DNA from: Myxococcales bacterium
GTDB taxonomy: Bacteria > Myxococcota_A > Polyangia > Polyangiales > Polyangiaceae
Reading direction: 5' to 3'
NCBI GenBank assembly: GCA_025351875.1
Contig: JANXVA010000414.1
Coordinates: 1 to 64,000, forward strand
DNA: 64,000 nucleotides
Shown: one piece after another, positions 18,917 through 29,980 of the stretch
How positions within the stretch are numbered: position 1 is the stretch's first letter
How the letters are laid out: each line of letters starts with the position of its first letter
Program-made: the position numbers and the translations under genes
The notes under the pieces: generated by a model
The model's database searches: none
Seen by the model: the letters and a program-made list of their open reading frames with translations, nothing else
What the model was told of the DNA's origin: nothing

Positions 18917-20238
18917 CAGTACGTCATCCCTGCCTGGTTGATGAGCTGGACTTCCGACATGATCGTCCGTGCGCGCGCGAGGTTCTTGCACGGCACCGCC
19001 GCCTCGGTGCAGTAACGCGAGATGTACCCGGGAACGAGCGACAGCGGTGCGTCGCGGTCGGGGAGCGACGAGCGTGTCGCGACGCGGAAGCGGACGGAAC
19101 GAACACGCTGCGGCGCCGGGGTGCCTGTCGTCGTCCCGGCCGCGGCCTGCGTCCAGTTGGCAATGGCGACGCCGTCCGTGTCCATGTCGAACGACAGCTG
19201 GTTGGTCGGCGGGGGCAGAGCGGCGGGGCTGTCGACGCTGACGCCAAACTTCAGATCGATCGCATACTCGGCGACGACCTGCGGGCCTCCGGGGGACGGG
19301 ACGCTCGCTCCGGTCGCGTCCAGAACTTCACGGTAGAGATCGAATTTGTTTCCGGTCTGGCCGACCGCCACATCGGGAGCGAGCGGGGCGGTCGTGGGCC
19401 CGATCCACCACCGGACCGTCTGCACGGGGTTGATCGTGATCTCGTCCCCCGGCGTCCCTCCGCAGTTGCCGGCGGAGCCAGCTGCAGTACCGCTGGCCGG
19501 GATGGGCGGGTTGCCGTCGGCCGCAGCGGCGAAGCTGATCGTGGCCGTGCCCGCCGCGCCGACGGCGGTGCTGAGGACGACGTAGTGCTGGCACCCGGTG
19601 ACGTCGACGACGCGCGCCAGGAACGGCGGGGGCGCGCCGGCGAGCGAGCCAGGCGTGAACGCGTTGCGTACGGCCGTGTTCGGATTCGAACCCGCCGAGA
19701 GGAGCCGCGAGACCGCCGGGTTGTTGGTGGTGTTCAGGATGACGCTGTCGTTGTTGACCTGGAGGATCCCGCGGTAAGAGTCGTCGGTCGTGTAGTTTCC
19801 GGTCAGCAGGATCGAGTCGGGGTTCAGCAGGTTCTTGGCGGACAGGAGGTTGGGCCCCTGCGCGGTCGCGAAGGAGCCACCGACGACGATCCGGATCCCC
19901 TGGAGGTTGGCCGTCGCCACGCCGTAGCGAGAGGGCGTCGCCGCTCCGGGGAGCTGCGCTGCCTTGTGCCCGAACGGGACGGTGTCGCCGCCGGCGAGCT
20001 GGATGTTTCCCGTCGCCATGAAGGACACGCGCGTGAGGTCCTGGCGCAGGCGCTCGGCCGCCGTGCGGACCGCCGACTCCGTCGTCGAGAGGCGGGCCTC
20101 CTCGTAGAAGCTCGTCGTCGCCGTGCGGGCGAGCCCGACGACGGCGATCGTCACGATGAGACCCGCAACGAGCGACACCATGAGCTCCACGAGCGTGAAG
20201 CCGCGTCCCGCTCGCAGGTTGCATCCGCGAGTGTTCAT
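18916..20238 (-). CDS. pilW: PilW-like minor pilin
   Basis: 440 residues from ATG 20238, overlapping the pilV stop as ATGA. Short prepilin leader ending RAGRG then FTLVELMVSLVAGLIVTIAVVGL, with the processing Gly at 13, Phe+1 and Glu+5 (residue 18) needed for PilD cleavage and assembly. Long C-terminal globular domain with scattered Cys (GCQHYVV, GNCGGTPGDE). At 440 residues it is larger than the E. coli/Pseudomonas proteins of this type, as is common in delta-lineage bacteria. Confidence 0.88.
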   Translation of the reverse strand: MNTRGCNLRAGRGFTLVELMVSLVAGLIVTIAVVGLARTATTSFYEEARLSTTESAVRTAAERLRQDLTRVSFMATGNIQLAGGDTVPFGHKAAQLPGAATPSRYGVATANLQGIRIVVGGSFATAQGPNLLSAKNLLNPDSILLTGNYTTDDSYRGILQVNNDSVILNTTNNPAVSRLLSAGSNPNTAVRNAFTPGSLAGAPPPFLARVVDVTGCQHYVVLSTAVGAAGTATISFAAAADGNPPIPASGTAAGSAGNCGGTPGDEITINPVQTVRWWIGPTTAPLAPDVAVGQTGNKFDLYREVLDATGASVPSPGGPQVVAEYAIDLKFGVSVDSPAALPPPTNQLSFDMDTDGVAIANWTQAAAGTTTGTPAPQRVRSVRFRVATRSSLPDRDAPLSLVPGYISRYCTEAAVPCKNLARARTIMSEVQLINQAGMTY

Positions 20239-20876
20239 CGGAGTTGCGTCTCCCGGATGGCCGTCGCCGCATAGACGAAGTGGAAGGGCGACACAGCCGG
20301 AATGACCTCGGGCGGAGGCGACGCGCAGTTGCCGATGGCCGACTGCTCGAGCCGCGCGTAGTAGACGCGGACCTCCGCGCGCATCAGCCCGGTTTGCTCG
20401 AGCTTGGGGTAGGCGGGCCCGGCGCCGGGCGGCACGATCCACTGGAGTCGGTACTGCACGCAGTACACGGCTTGAGTCGTACCCGAAGGAAGGTCCCGAC
20501 CGAACGAGTCGAACGCAGGGCTGAGCCCGGCGGCCGGCGCGGGCGGCATCGTGATGCTGCAGAACGTGGGGCAGGGCTTGTCGACGTCCGTCAGCCACCG
20601 CGTCTTGTTGAGGTCGATCTTGTCCGGAACCGTCGCGTTCGGCTGGGTCCAGAAAGTGGCGTCTCGCTGGAGCCGGGCGATCCACTCGTTGGCAATGTTG
20701 GTCGCCATGTCCGCGCGACGCGCGTCCTCGCCGCCCTGGATGACGGCGCGCTGCATCCCGATGACGCCGGCCGCGCCGATCGCGAACAGCGTCATGGCCA
20801 TGAGGACTTCGACCGCGGTGTAGCCGCGTTCCTGGTCTCGCCTTCTGTCGTGGTGCGCGTGCGTGAGGTTCGTCAT
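20235..20876 (-). CDS. pilV: PilV-like minor pilin
   Basis: 213 residues from ATG 20876, overlapping the upstream stop as ATGA. Prepilin leader ...RRRDQERG followed by YTAVEVLMAMTLFAIGAAGVIGMQ: Gly 18 at -1, Glu 23 at +5. The first residue is Tyr rather than Phe, which is tolerated. The sequence MTLFAIGAAGVIGMQRA...EDARRADMATNIANEW is the PilV signature (helix followed by an A/M-rich 'TxAxxLAxEW'-like stretch). Part of the minor-pilin priming complex. Confidence 0.87.
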   Translation of the reverse strand: MTNLTHAHHDRRRDQERGYTAVEVLMAMTLFAIGAAGVIGMQRAVIQGGEDARRADMATNIANEWIARLQRDATFWTQPNATVPDKIDLNKTRWLTDVDKPCPTFCSITMPPAPAAGLSPAFDSFGRDLPSGTTQAVYCVQYRLQWIVPPGAGPAYPKLEQTGLMRAEVRVYYARLEQSAIGNCASPPPEVIPAVSPFHFVYAATAIRETQLR

Positions 20877-21652
20877 TTCGAGTGAATCCGTGCGGCGGCG
20901 GCGCCGGCGAGCGTCACGTTGCGCGAGAGGCCTTTCGGTGAGCCGCCCTCGCTGCGCGTGATGCGGATCTCGGCGATGCCCGTGAAAGGAGCGCGCGCCT
21001 GCATGTTGGTGATCGCAGCGCCCATCGTCGCGCCCTCCGCGGCGTAGACGGTTCCGTTCGGGGTGACGCAGACCGCGAGCGCCGGCGTGACCACGAGCGT
21101 GAGCGGGTCGGTGGGATCCGTGATCGCGAACTCGGCCTTGATGTCGGGGTCGATGTTGATCGGCGCGTTGAGCTCGAGGCCTTCTACCATCGCCGTGAGG
21201 TTGGTCGCAGCGGGTGCCGTGGGGACGTACCCGATGATCGGCGCCCACTGGCCGACCGTCCGGCAGCTGCTCGCGGGGTTCGGACCGAGCGGAGCAGCTG
21301 TGTTGTCGAGGGCCTCGAAGAGCCACACGCGGCCACGGACACCGCTCGGTCCGGCAATGAGGAGGTGGGCGGCACCGCGGCCCGATGCCCGCGACTTTGC
21401 CCGCGTCGCCATCTGCTGGATCTGACGGGCGTAATCGAACGCCATCCGGTCGTCGCGGGCGACCCGCATCGCCGGGGCGGCGATCACGGCGAGGATGGAG
21501 ATGAGGACGACGACGATCATCAGCTCGATGAGCGTGAAACCTGCTTGCAGCGCGCGCCGGGCAGCCCGGCGTGCCGCGCGTGCCGGCTCACGGGAGCAAG
21601 AGGAGCGGAGGGAGCGGATCGTCAGAGCTTGCACCAACGACCCGTTGAGCAA
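20873..21652 (-). CDS. fimT: FimT/GspH-like minor pilin
   Basis: 259 residues; class-3 signal ALQAG|FTLIELMIVVVLISILAVIAAPAM with processing Gly 38, Phe+1 and Glu+5 at 43. The 38-residue leader is long and basic; a downstream alternative start cannot be excluded. A FimT/GspH globular domain follows. First gene of the pilus operon; every junction down to pilX is an ATGA or TGATG overlap, so stoichiometry is probably set by coupled translation. The 162 bases up to the divergent lipoprotein gene should contain the promoter, but I could not place sigma54 or sigma70 boxes with confidence. Confidence 0.85.
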   Translation of the reverse strand: MLNGSLVQALTIRSLRSSCSREPARAARRAARRALQAGFTLIELMIVVVLISILAVIAAPAMRVARDDRMAFDYARQIQQMATRAKSRASGRGAAHLLIAGPSGVRGRVWLFEALDNTAAPLGPNPASSCRTVGQWAPIIGYVPTAPAATNLTAMVEGLELNAPINIDPDIKAEFAITDPTDPLTLVVTPALAVCVTPNGTVYAAEGATMGAAITNMQARAPFTGIAEIRITRSEGGSPKGLSRNVTLAGAAAARIHSK

Positions 21653-21814
21653 GGGTCATGCCCCCTTTCCAGCTCCGCTGATGGTGGCATTTCCTCGCGA
21701 ACTCACCTCGCGCGCGTGGAATGATTTGCGAGGCTACGAAAAAAAGTGCGTCCGGAGTTAATGAAGCCAATGCGCCGTGATCCTAGGTAGTTCACCCCTG
21801 TTCGGCTCCGAGGT

Positions 21815-23035
21815 ATGACTCCTCCCATGTCGAATCTCGCGCGTTCCCTCTCGCGTGCCCTGCCAGGCCTTCTCCTCTTGTCTAGCGCGAGCGCGTGCTC
21901 GGGTTGCACGAAGGAGGAGAAGCGTGGTGGTGGCGATACGCCGCCGCCTCCGCCGCCGAGCGCGTCGAGCGCGCAGCCGGGAGCGTGTGCGAGCGGCGGC
22001 GGGCAGATCACCGACGCGATAGCGGCGGCCTACTTACCGAAGAGCGTTGGAGGTTACTGCGTCGACCCGCAAGGCGAGGTGAAGACGTACGGCGAGAAGG
22101 GCAAGCTCTCGATGGACGAGGTCTGCACGACCGCCTTCGACGGCGAATGCGAGGTCTACAAGCGCTTCGGCCTCAAGCGCGTCGTGTCCCTTCACTATGT
22201 GGACGGGAGCGGCAAGGGCGGCACCGTCGAGGTCAACGTGTCGCAGTTCGCCGACGTTGCGGGCGCCTACGGCATGTACACGCTGCGCGTCGTCGCGGGA
22301 GATCCTGCCGAGCCGTCGACGCCCAAGCCGTTCGCGGCCGGCGCTGCGGCCGCGATCGGGACGGGGCGCGCCTACGTGTGGCGCGGTCAGCACCTCGTCG
22401 AGCTCCAGTACGTGAACGAGCAGGAGGCGCCCGCGGACCTCGCCAAGTCGAGCGACTCGATCCTTCGCGCGGTCGGCAAGGAGATCGGCACGAAGCTGTC
22501 CGGTCCGCTCACGCTGCCACCCGCCGCGCAGGCCCTCCCCGAGGCCAACCGGATCGCGAACGGCATCGTCTTCCAGCCGAAGGACATCAACGGCTGGAAT
22601 GGCGTCGGCCCGGGCGCGCTCGGCTTCTACAAGGACGGTGACCGCCGCTGGCGGACACTCGCGATCTTCAAGGACGACGCCGATCAGGCGAAGGATGCCT
22701 TCAAGACGATCAAGTCGAAGCCTGGCACGCTCCCGGTCGCGGGGCTCGGCGATGAGGCGGCGCACGTCGTCGTCGGCGGAAAGGACGGCTCTCCAAAGGT
22801 GGAATTCCTCGTCGCGCGCAAGGGCGGCGCGATCTGGGGAATCGGCGATGAGGAGTACGCGCTGCGCGGCGGCGGTGCCGGCGCCGCCGAGAGGGAGCAG
22901 AAAGCTCGCCTCACGAAGGACGAGGCGATCGCGAAGCTCAAGCCTCTTCTGGCGGGAGCAGCTCCCGCGGCCGCGACTTCGGCTGCGGCTTCCGGGTCAC
23001 CTTCGGGGTCTTCTTCGGGTGCCCCGAAGAAGTAG
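21815..23035 (+). CDS. lipoprotein, possibly DUF6599-like
   Basis: 406 residues (or 402 from the second ATG at 21827). Signal SRALPGLLLLSSASACSGC gives an acylated Cys near residue 28-31; then a Pro/Ser/Gly-rich linker and a globular domain with VDPQGEVKTYGEKGKL, YKRFGLKRVVSLHYVDGSG, VEVNVSQFADVAGAYGMYT, a pattern I associate with DUF6599-type proteins (moderate certainty). The C-terminus is Ala/Ser/Gly low complexity and overlaps the convergent RNase HII-like gene by 98 bases. Function unknown; expected in the outer membrane or periplasm. Confidence 0.75.
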   Translation: MTPPMSNLARSLSRALPGLLLLSSASACSGCTKEEKRGGGDTPPPPPPSASSAQPGACASGGGQITDAIAAAYLPKSVGGYCVDPQGEVKTYGEKGKLSMDEVCTTAFDGECEVYKRFGLKRVVSLHYVDGSGKGGTVEVNVSQFADVAGAYGMYTLRVVAGDPAEPSTPKPFAAGAAAAIGTGRAYVWRGQHLVELQYVNEQEAPADLAKSSDSILRAVGKEIGTKLSGPLTLPPAAQALPEANRIANGIVFQPKDINGWNGVGPGALGFYKDGDRRWRTLAIFKDDADQAKDAFKTIKSKPGTLPVAGLGDEAAHVVVGGKDGSPKVEFLVARKGGAIWGIGDEEYALRGGGAGAAEREQKARLTKDEAIAKLKPLLAGAAPAAATSAAASGSPSGSSSGAPKK

Positions 23036-24149
23036 CTCTGTGCGCGGCCTTGCCGAGCGCGGTGCGCTCGAAGCAGATCGGATCGACGCGGCGGGTCGCG
23101 CGAACGAGCGTGCTGGAGTGAATGAAGCGCGCCGTGACGGGGTCGTGATACCCGCTCGCGTCCGGCAGCTCGCTTCTCACGTCCTCGGCGCTGTGCACGC
23201 GGTGGTAGCGAACGACACGCCGCATGAGGTGGTCGCGCGCCCACTTCCCGACGAGGGATGCGAGGCCGATGATGAGATGGGTGTCGTCGCCGTCGCGGAC
23301 GAACGCGAGCCTTCCCACGCCCGGCACCTGGTACTCGCTGCGCGCGCGCCCCTCGACGAGAGTCGTGTGGAGGTAGCCGCCGAGCGGGCCGAACCGCGGG
23401 CCGTAGAAATCGAAGCCACCGACCTTGCCGCAGAGCGCGTAGACCTCATCGGCGACGGCGTCACGAGCGTCGAGCGTGAGCCGCTCCATCGTGTGCAGGT
23501 CGACCTCGAAGCGTGAGAGGCCGCGACCGACGGCCTCGTTGAGGCGCTTCGTGCAGACGATCGCAACGCGCGCACGACGCACGCGGACGCCCTTCGCCGC
23601 CAGCCGGTCGAGGTCGTCCGCGCAGGCGGCGACCATCGCGTCGTCCGACGCAAACGTCTCGCCTTCGGTCGCCCAGCAGAGGTCCGTGTGGTGTGATGGG
23701 CACGGCGCCTGGAGCGCACGCTCGTCGTCGAGTGCGACGGCGGCGAGGAGCGCTGCGGGAGTGCGGGCCGTGACGCCGTCACGCATCGCGAGCGCGCGCG
23801 CCCACGCCTCACCGAGCGAGCTGTCGTCGAACGCAACGAGCTTCTTCGAGTCGCCGATCCGTGTTGCGGAGGAGCCGCGCGGACGTGACGTGACGAGCTT
23901 GGCGCCGGCCGGGCTGACCGTGGCGAGGACGCTCGTGACGATGAGCGGGCCGAGCCGCGGGCCCATCCCGTTCTCGTCGATGCCGACGTAGTGAGGCCTC
24001 GCCCAGCTCGGCAGGGTCGGCTTAGGCTCGCGCGGCACGCTTCGCACTAACTGCGACAAGGCGCGGAGACAACCTCGACGAGCTCGATCTGCGAGCGTTT
24101 CGCGGCTGAGCTGCCCTGTGGAGAAGTGAAGGAACGTACCTGGACCCAC
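22938..24149 (-). CDS. ribonuclease HII-like protein with basic C-terminal tail
   Basis: 403 residues. Catalytic block YVGIDENGMGPRLGPLIV (family: GIDEAGRGPLAGPVV) keeps the Asp-Glu pair; IGDSKKL keeps the third acidic Asp; ASLVGKWARDHLMR matches the ASI.AKV.RD segment near the C-terminus of RNase HII. The substituted DENGM and the extra ~60-residue N-terminus place it outside the canonical rnhB group. RNase HII removes ribonucleotides from RNA/DNA hybrids and misincorporated rNMPs. The last ~25 residues are Lys/Pro/Arg-rich and lie antisense to the lipoprotein's low-complexity tail. The true start may be downstream of ATG 24149; the domain begins near residue 50. Confidence 0.75.
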   Translation of the reverse strand: MGPGTFLHFSTGQLSRETLADRARRGCLRALSQLVRSVPREPKPTLPSWARPHYVGIDENGMGPRLGPLIVTSVLATVSPAGAKLVTSRPRGSSATRIGDSKKLVAFDDSSLGEAWARALAMRDGVTARTPAALLAAVALDDERALQAPCPSHHTDLCWATEGETFASDDAMVAACADDLDRLAAKGVRVRRARVAIVCTKRLNEAVGRGLSRFEVDLHTMERLTLDARDAVADEVYALCGKVGGFDFYGPRFGPLGGYLHTTLVEGRARSEYQVPGVGRLAFVRDGDDTHLIIGLASLVGKWARDHLMRRVVRYHRVHSAEDVRSELPDASGYHDPVTARFIHSSTLVRATRRVDPICFERTALGKAAHRATSSGHPKKTPKVTRKPQPKSRPRELLPPEEA

Positions 24150-24158
24150 CTTACGACG

Positions 24159-24187
24159 TTGACCTGTGCGGTCGCGGTGTTTAAGGT
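24159..24187 (+). promoter_or_regulatory. candidate sigma70-type promoter of dksA
   Basis: TTGACC (24159-24164), 17-base spacer, TAAGGT (24182-24187). The -35 box is good, the -10 box only half matches. It lies about 110 bases before the dksA start, so a leader of roughly 100 bases is implied. It also overlaps the region just upstream of the divergent RNase HII-like gene. Confidence 0.4.
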
Positions 24188-24295
24188 CCTCCCCCCTTAC
24201 GGAAGTGCAGTTACGCTACCGGGCTTCGCTACAGGTAGTGCTCAGCTGTTCCACGATCGATATGGCGTCACCGAGAAGGCGCACGAGGCAGGCGG

Positions 24296-24658
24296 ATGAA
24301 CAAGGTTCAGCTCAAGAAGTTCAAGACGCTCCTCACGGAGAAGCGCGACGAGATCGTCAAGAAGGCGAAGCAGACGCTCGAGGAGGACATGGCTCTCGAC
24401 GCCAATGACCTTCCGGATGAGATGGACCTCGCTTCCAGCGAGTACCTCCAGTCATTCACGTTCAGGCTTCGTGGACGCGAGAAGGTCTTCCTCGACAAGA
24501 TCGAGAAGGCGCTCCGGAAGATCGAGGACGGCAGCTTCGGCACCTGCGAAGAGTGCAGTGAAGAGATCTCGATCAAGCGTCTCGAAGCACGTCCGGAGAC
24601 CACGCTCTGCATCCGCTGCAAAGAGGATCAGGAGCGCATGGAAAAAGACTACACCTAA
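24296..24658 (+). CDS. dksA: DksA/TraR-family transcription factor
   Basis: 120 residues, typical of the short DksA form. A coiled-coil N-terminal half (KKFKTLLTEKRDEIVKKAKQTLEED) carries the acidic tip near residues 36-45 (DANDLPDEMD); the C-terminal zinc finger is CEEC...CIRC at ~82-106. DksA enters the secondary channel of RNA polymerase and, with ppGpp, represses rRNA and activates amino-acid promoters; in myxobacteria this couples starvation to development. A candidate promoter lies at 24159-24187. Confidence 0.92.
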   Translation: MNKVQLKKFKTLLTEKRDEIVKKAKQTLEEDMALDANDLPDEMDLASSEYLQSFTFRLRGREKVFLDKIEKALRKIEDGSFGTCEECSEEISIKRLEARPETTLCIRCKEDQERMEKDYT

Positions 24659-24690
24659 GGAAACGCGGGCCATGGCGTCGCCGAGGGACT

Positions 24691-27693
<3,003 letters not shown>

Positions 27694-27757
27694 GCAACGT
27701 GATTCGTTACCACGTGTGCGCGGCGATTCGAAGCCGCGTCTCAGGTGCGCCGAGCCC

Positions 27758-29005
27758 TCATCCGAGCGCGTGGTCGAGATCCGCGATCAGATCCGCCTCG
27801 GATTCGATGCCGCAGCTGATCCTGAGCAGTCCGTCGGTGATGCCTGCGAGTCGGCGCGTCTCCGCGGGCATCGTCGAGTGCGTCGTCGATGCGGGATGGA
27901 CGACGAGCGTTCGTACGTCGCCGAGGCTCACCGCGTGCGTGGCGACGCGCAGCGCTTCGAGCACCTTGCGCCCACGATCGAGCGCATCGCCTCCGGGCGG
28001 CGCGAGAAGCTCGAAGGAGAGCAGCGCGCCGTAGGCATGCATCTGCCGGCGGGCGAGCGCGTGCCCGGGGTGAGTCGCCAGAGAAGGATGGTGAACGACC
28101 GCGACGCGCGGGTGCGCCGCGAGGTGGGCGGCGAGCGAAGCGGCCGTCGCGCAGGCGCGCTCCTGTCGCAGCGCGAACGTTCGGAGGCCGCGCGCGACGA
28201 GCCATGCGGAGAGGGGTGAGAGGACGCCTCCAAAGCCCTTCACGACGAGCTCGCGAGCAGCGTCGACGAGCGCCCGGTCACCCATCACTGCTCCGCCGAT
28301 GACGTCGCCGTGACCCGAGATGCCTTTGGTCATCGAGTGCACGACGAGGTCCGCCCCGAGCGCGAGAGGTGATTGCGCGAACGGCGTCGCGAACGTGCCG
28401 TCGACGACGACGAGCGGGCGACCGAGCGAGCCTGCCTTCGAGCCCGCCCCCGAGCGCGCCAGCTCGACGACGGCTCCGATGTCGACCACGCCGAGCGTCG
28501 GATTCGACGGGGTCTCGACGTAGAGGATTCGGGTTCGCTCGGTGACGGCCGCGGCGTAGGCCTCCGGCGTTCCGTCGACGAACGTCGTCGTGATGCCGAG
28601 CTTCGGCATCCGCTCGCGGAGGAGGCGCGCGCTCTCGGCGTACATCGATCGCGGCGCGACGACGTGGTCGCCCACCTCGCAGCTCGCGAGGAGGACGCCG
28701 GCGATCGCCGCCATGCCGCTCGCCGTCGCGCAGGCGGTCTCGGCGCCTTCGATCGCCGCGAGCTTCGTCTCGAGCGCGTCGACGGTAGGGTTGCCCCATC
28801 GGCCGTAAATCCAGGCGTCATCTTCGCCCTGGAAGGCGCGAGCGGCGTGGCTCGCGCTCGTGAAGGCGAAGGCGCTCGACAGGACGATCGGCGGGTCGAG
28901 CGCGCCGTCCTGGTCGGGCGCCTCGCCGCCGTGCACGCAGAGCGAGGCGATGGCGTCGGCGCGTCGTCGGAGCTGCTCGACGTACGAGAGCGATGGGTCG
29001 ATCAC
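27758..29005 (-). CDS. Cys/Met-metabolism PLP enzyme (trans-sulfuration family)
   Basis: 415 residues from GTG 29005; the frame extends 40 residues upstream with low-complexity Ser/Arg that overlaps the transporter gene and is discarded. [51 protein letters not shown] and the PLP-lysine segment [16 protein letters not shown] identify the cystathionine gamma-synthase / gamma-lyase / O-acetylhomoserine sulfhydrylase / methionine gamma-lyase superfamily. Substrate cannot be assigned from sequence alone. GAGGAG, 13-18 bases before the start, lies in the 3' end of the upstream EamA gene, so the two are probably co-transcribed. Confidence 0.88.
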   Translation of the reverse strand: MIDPSLSYVEQLRRRADAIASLCVHGGEAPDQDGALDPPIVLSSAFAFTSASHAARAFQGEDDAWIYGRWGNPTVDALETKLAAIEGAETACATASGMAAIAGVLLASCEVGDHVVAPRSMYAESARLLRERMPKLGITTTFVDGTPEAYAAAVTERTRILYVETPSNPTLGVVDIGAVVELARSGAGSKAGSLGRPLVVVDGTFATPFAQSPLALGADLVVHSMTKGISGHGDVIGGAVMGDRALVDAARELVVKGFGGVLSPLSAWLVARGLRTFALRQERACATAASLAAHLAAHPRVAVVHHPSLATHPGHALARRQMHAYGALLSFELLAPPGGDALDRGRKVLEALRVATHAVSLGDVRTLVVHPASTTHSTMPAETRRLAGITDGLLRISCGIESEADLIADLDHALG

Positions 29006-29015
29006 GCGAAGGAGA

Positions 29016-29888
29016 CTACTCCTCCTTCGGCTCGCGGATGAAGGTGACGACGAGCCCACCGACGACGACGAGCGCCATCCCTGCGATCGCCGCGAGGCTC
29101 GGGCGCTCGCCGAGGACGATCGCACCGAGGAGAGCGCTCGTGACGACCGCGAGGTAGCCCATGCCGCTGACCCGCGCGGCGAGCTCCAGGGTGTAGGCGC
29201 GCGTCAGGGCGAGCTGGCCGAAGCCTGCGCACACTCCGGCGGCGATCATCAGGCCCGTATCGCGCAGCGTCGGCAGACGTAGGTCGAAGAGCGACAGGCC
29301 TGTCATCACGACCCCCGCGAAGAGCGAGAAATGGACGGCGATCGCCTCGGGGTTCTCGGTCCTTCCCACGCGGCGCAGCATCATCATCGCGATCGACGCG
29401 AAGAAGGCGGCGGACACCGCGACGGCGGCGGTCGTTGCCGCGCTCGGACCGCTGCTCGCGGGGCCGCCTTGCCAGCTGAAGCTCGGATGGACGATCAGCA
29501 CGACGCCGCCGAGCGAGAGGAGGAGCGCCACGCCGACCGCCGCGCTGGTCTGCTCGCGCAGTACGACGGGCGCGAGCAGCGCCAGGAACACTGGCGTGAG
29601 GTTGAGGAGAGTGACCGTGTCGCCGAGCGGGAGGGTGCGTGACGAGAGCGCATAGAACGTGGTGCCCATCGCGGCGGTCCCGAAGAGGCTCCGCCAGAAG
29701 ATTGCCTTGCGGTCGTTCGCGACGAGCGAGGTCCCTCGCAGACGGGCGACGCCCACGGCCACACCCGCCCCGATGAGCGCGCGGACGGCGCCCACCGTCA
29801 TCCACGACGCGGACGAGCTCGCCAGGCGGGCAAAGAAGTTCATCAGCGCGAAAAGAATCGCGCCCGCGGCCATCCAGGCGAGGGCCAC
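29016..29888 (-). CDS. EamA/DMT-family transporter
   Basis: 290 residues, ten predicted hydrophobic helices in two EamA repeats. The first repeat is MALAWMAAGAILFALMNFF...MTVGAVRALIG and FALSSRTLPLGDTVTLLNLTPVF-type; the second ends ...SALLGAIVLGERPSLAAIAGMALVVVGGLVV, the classic 'GE.....IGA.LI..G' signature. Members export amino acids or metabolites such as S-adenosylmethionine or cysteine precursors. Ten bases upstream of a sulfur-amino-acid PLP enzyme, which makes a link with sulfur metabolites plausible but unproven. Confidence 0.9.
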   Translation of the reverse strand: MALAWMAAGAILFALMNFFARLASSSASWMTVGAVRALIGAGVAVGVARLRGTSLVANDRKAIFWRSLFGTAAMGTTFYALSSRTLPLGDTVTLLNLTPVFLALLAPVVLREQTSAAVGVALLLSLGGVVLIVHPSFSWQGGPASSGPSAATTAAVAVSAAFFASIAMMMLRRVGRTENPEAIAVHFSLFAGVVMTGLSLFDLRLPTLRDTGLMIAAGVCAGFGQLALTRAYTLELAARVSGMGYLAVVTSALLGAIVLGERPSLAAIAGMALVVVGGLVVTFIREPKEE

Positions 29889-29980
29889 GGGCGCCGCGCG
29901 GGAGTGGCTAGCCGAAGCGGGTTTCAGGAGTCACCAGGGTTTCTTTGCGTGTAGTGCGCCTGTGATAGCCTCACGGGAGC

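Noticed and set aside
17306-19015. 569-codon plus-strand ORF across pilY1-pilX
   Set aside because: Antisense to two recognised genes, biased composition.
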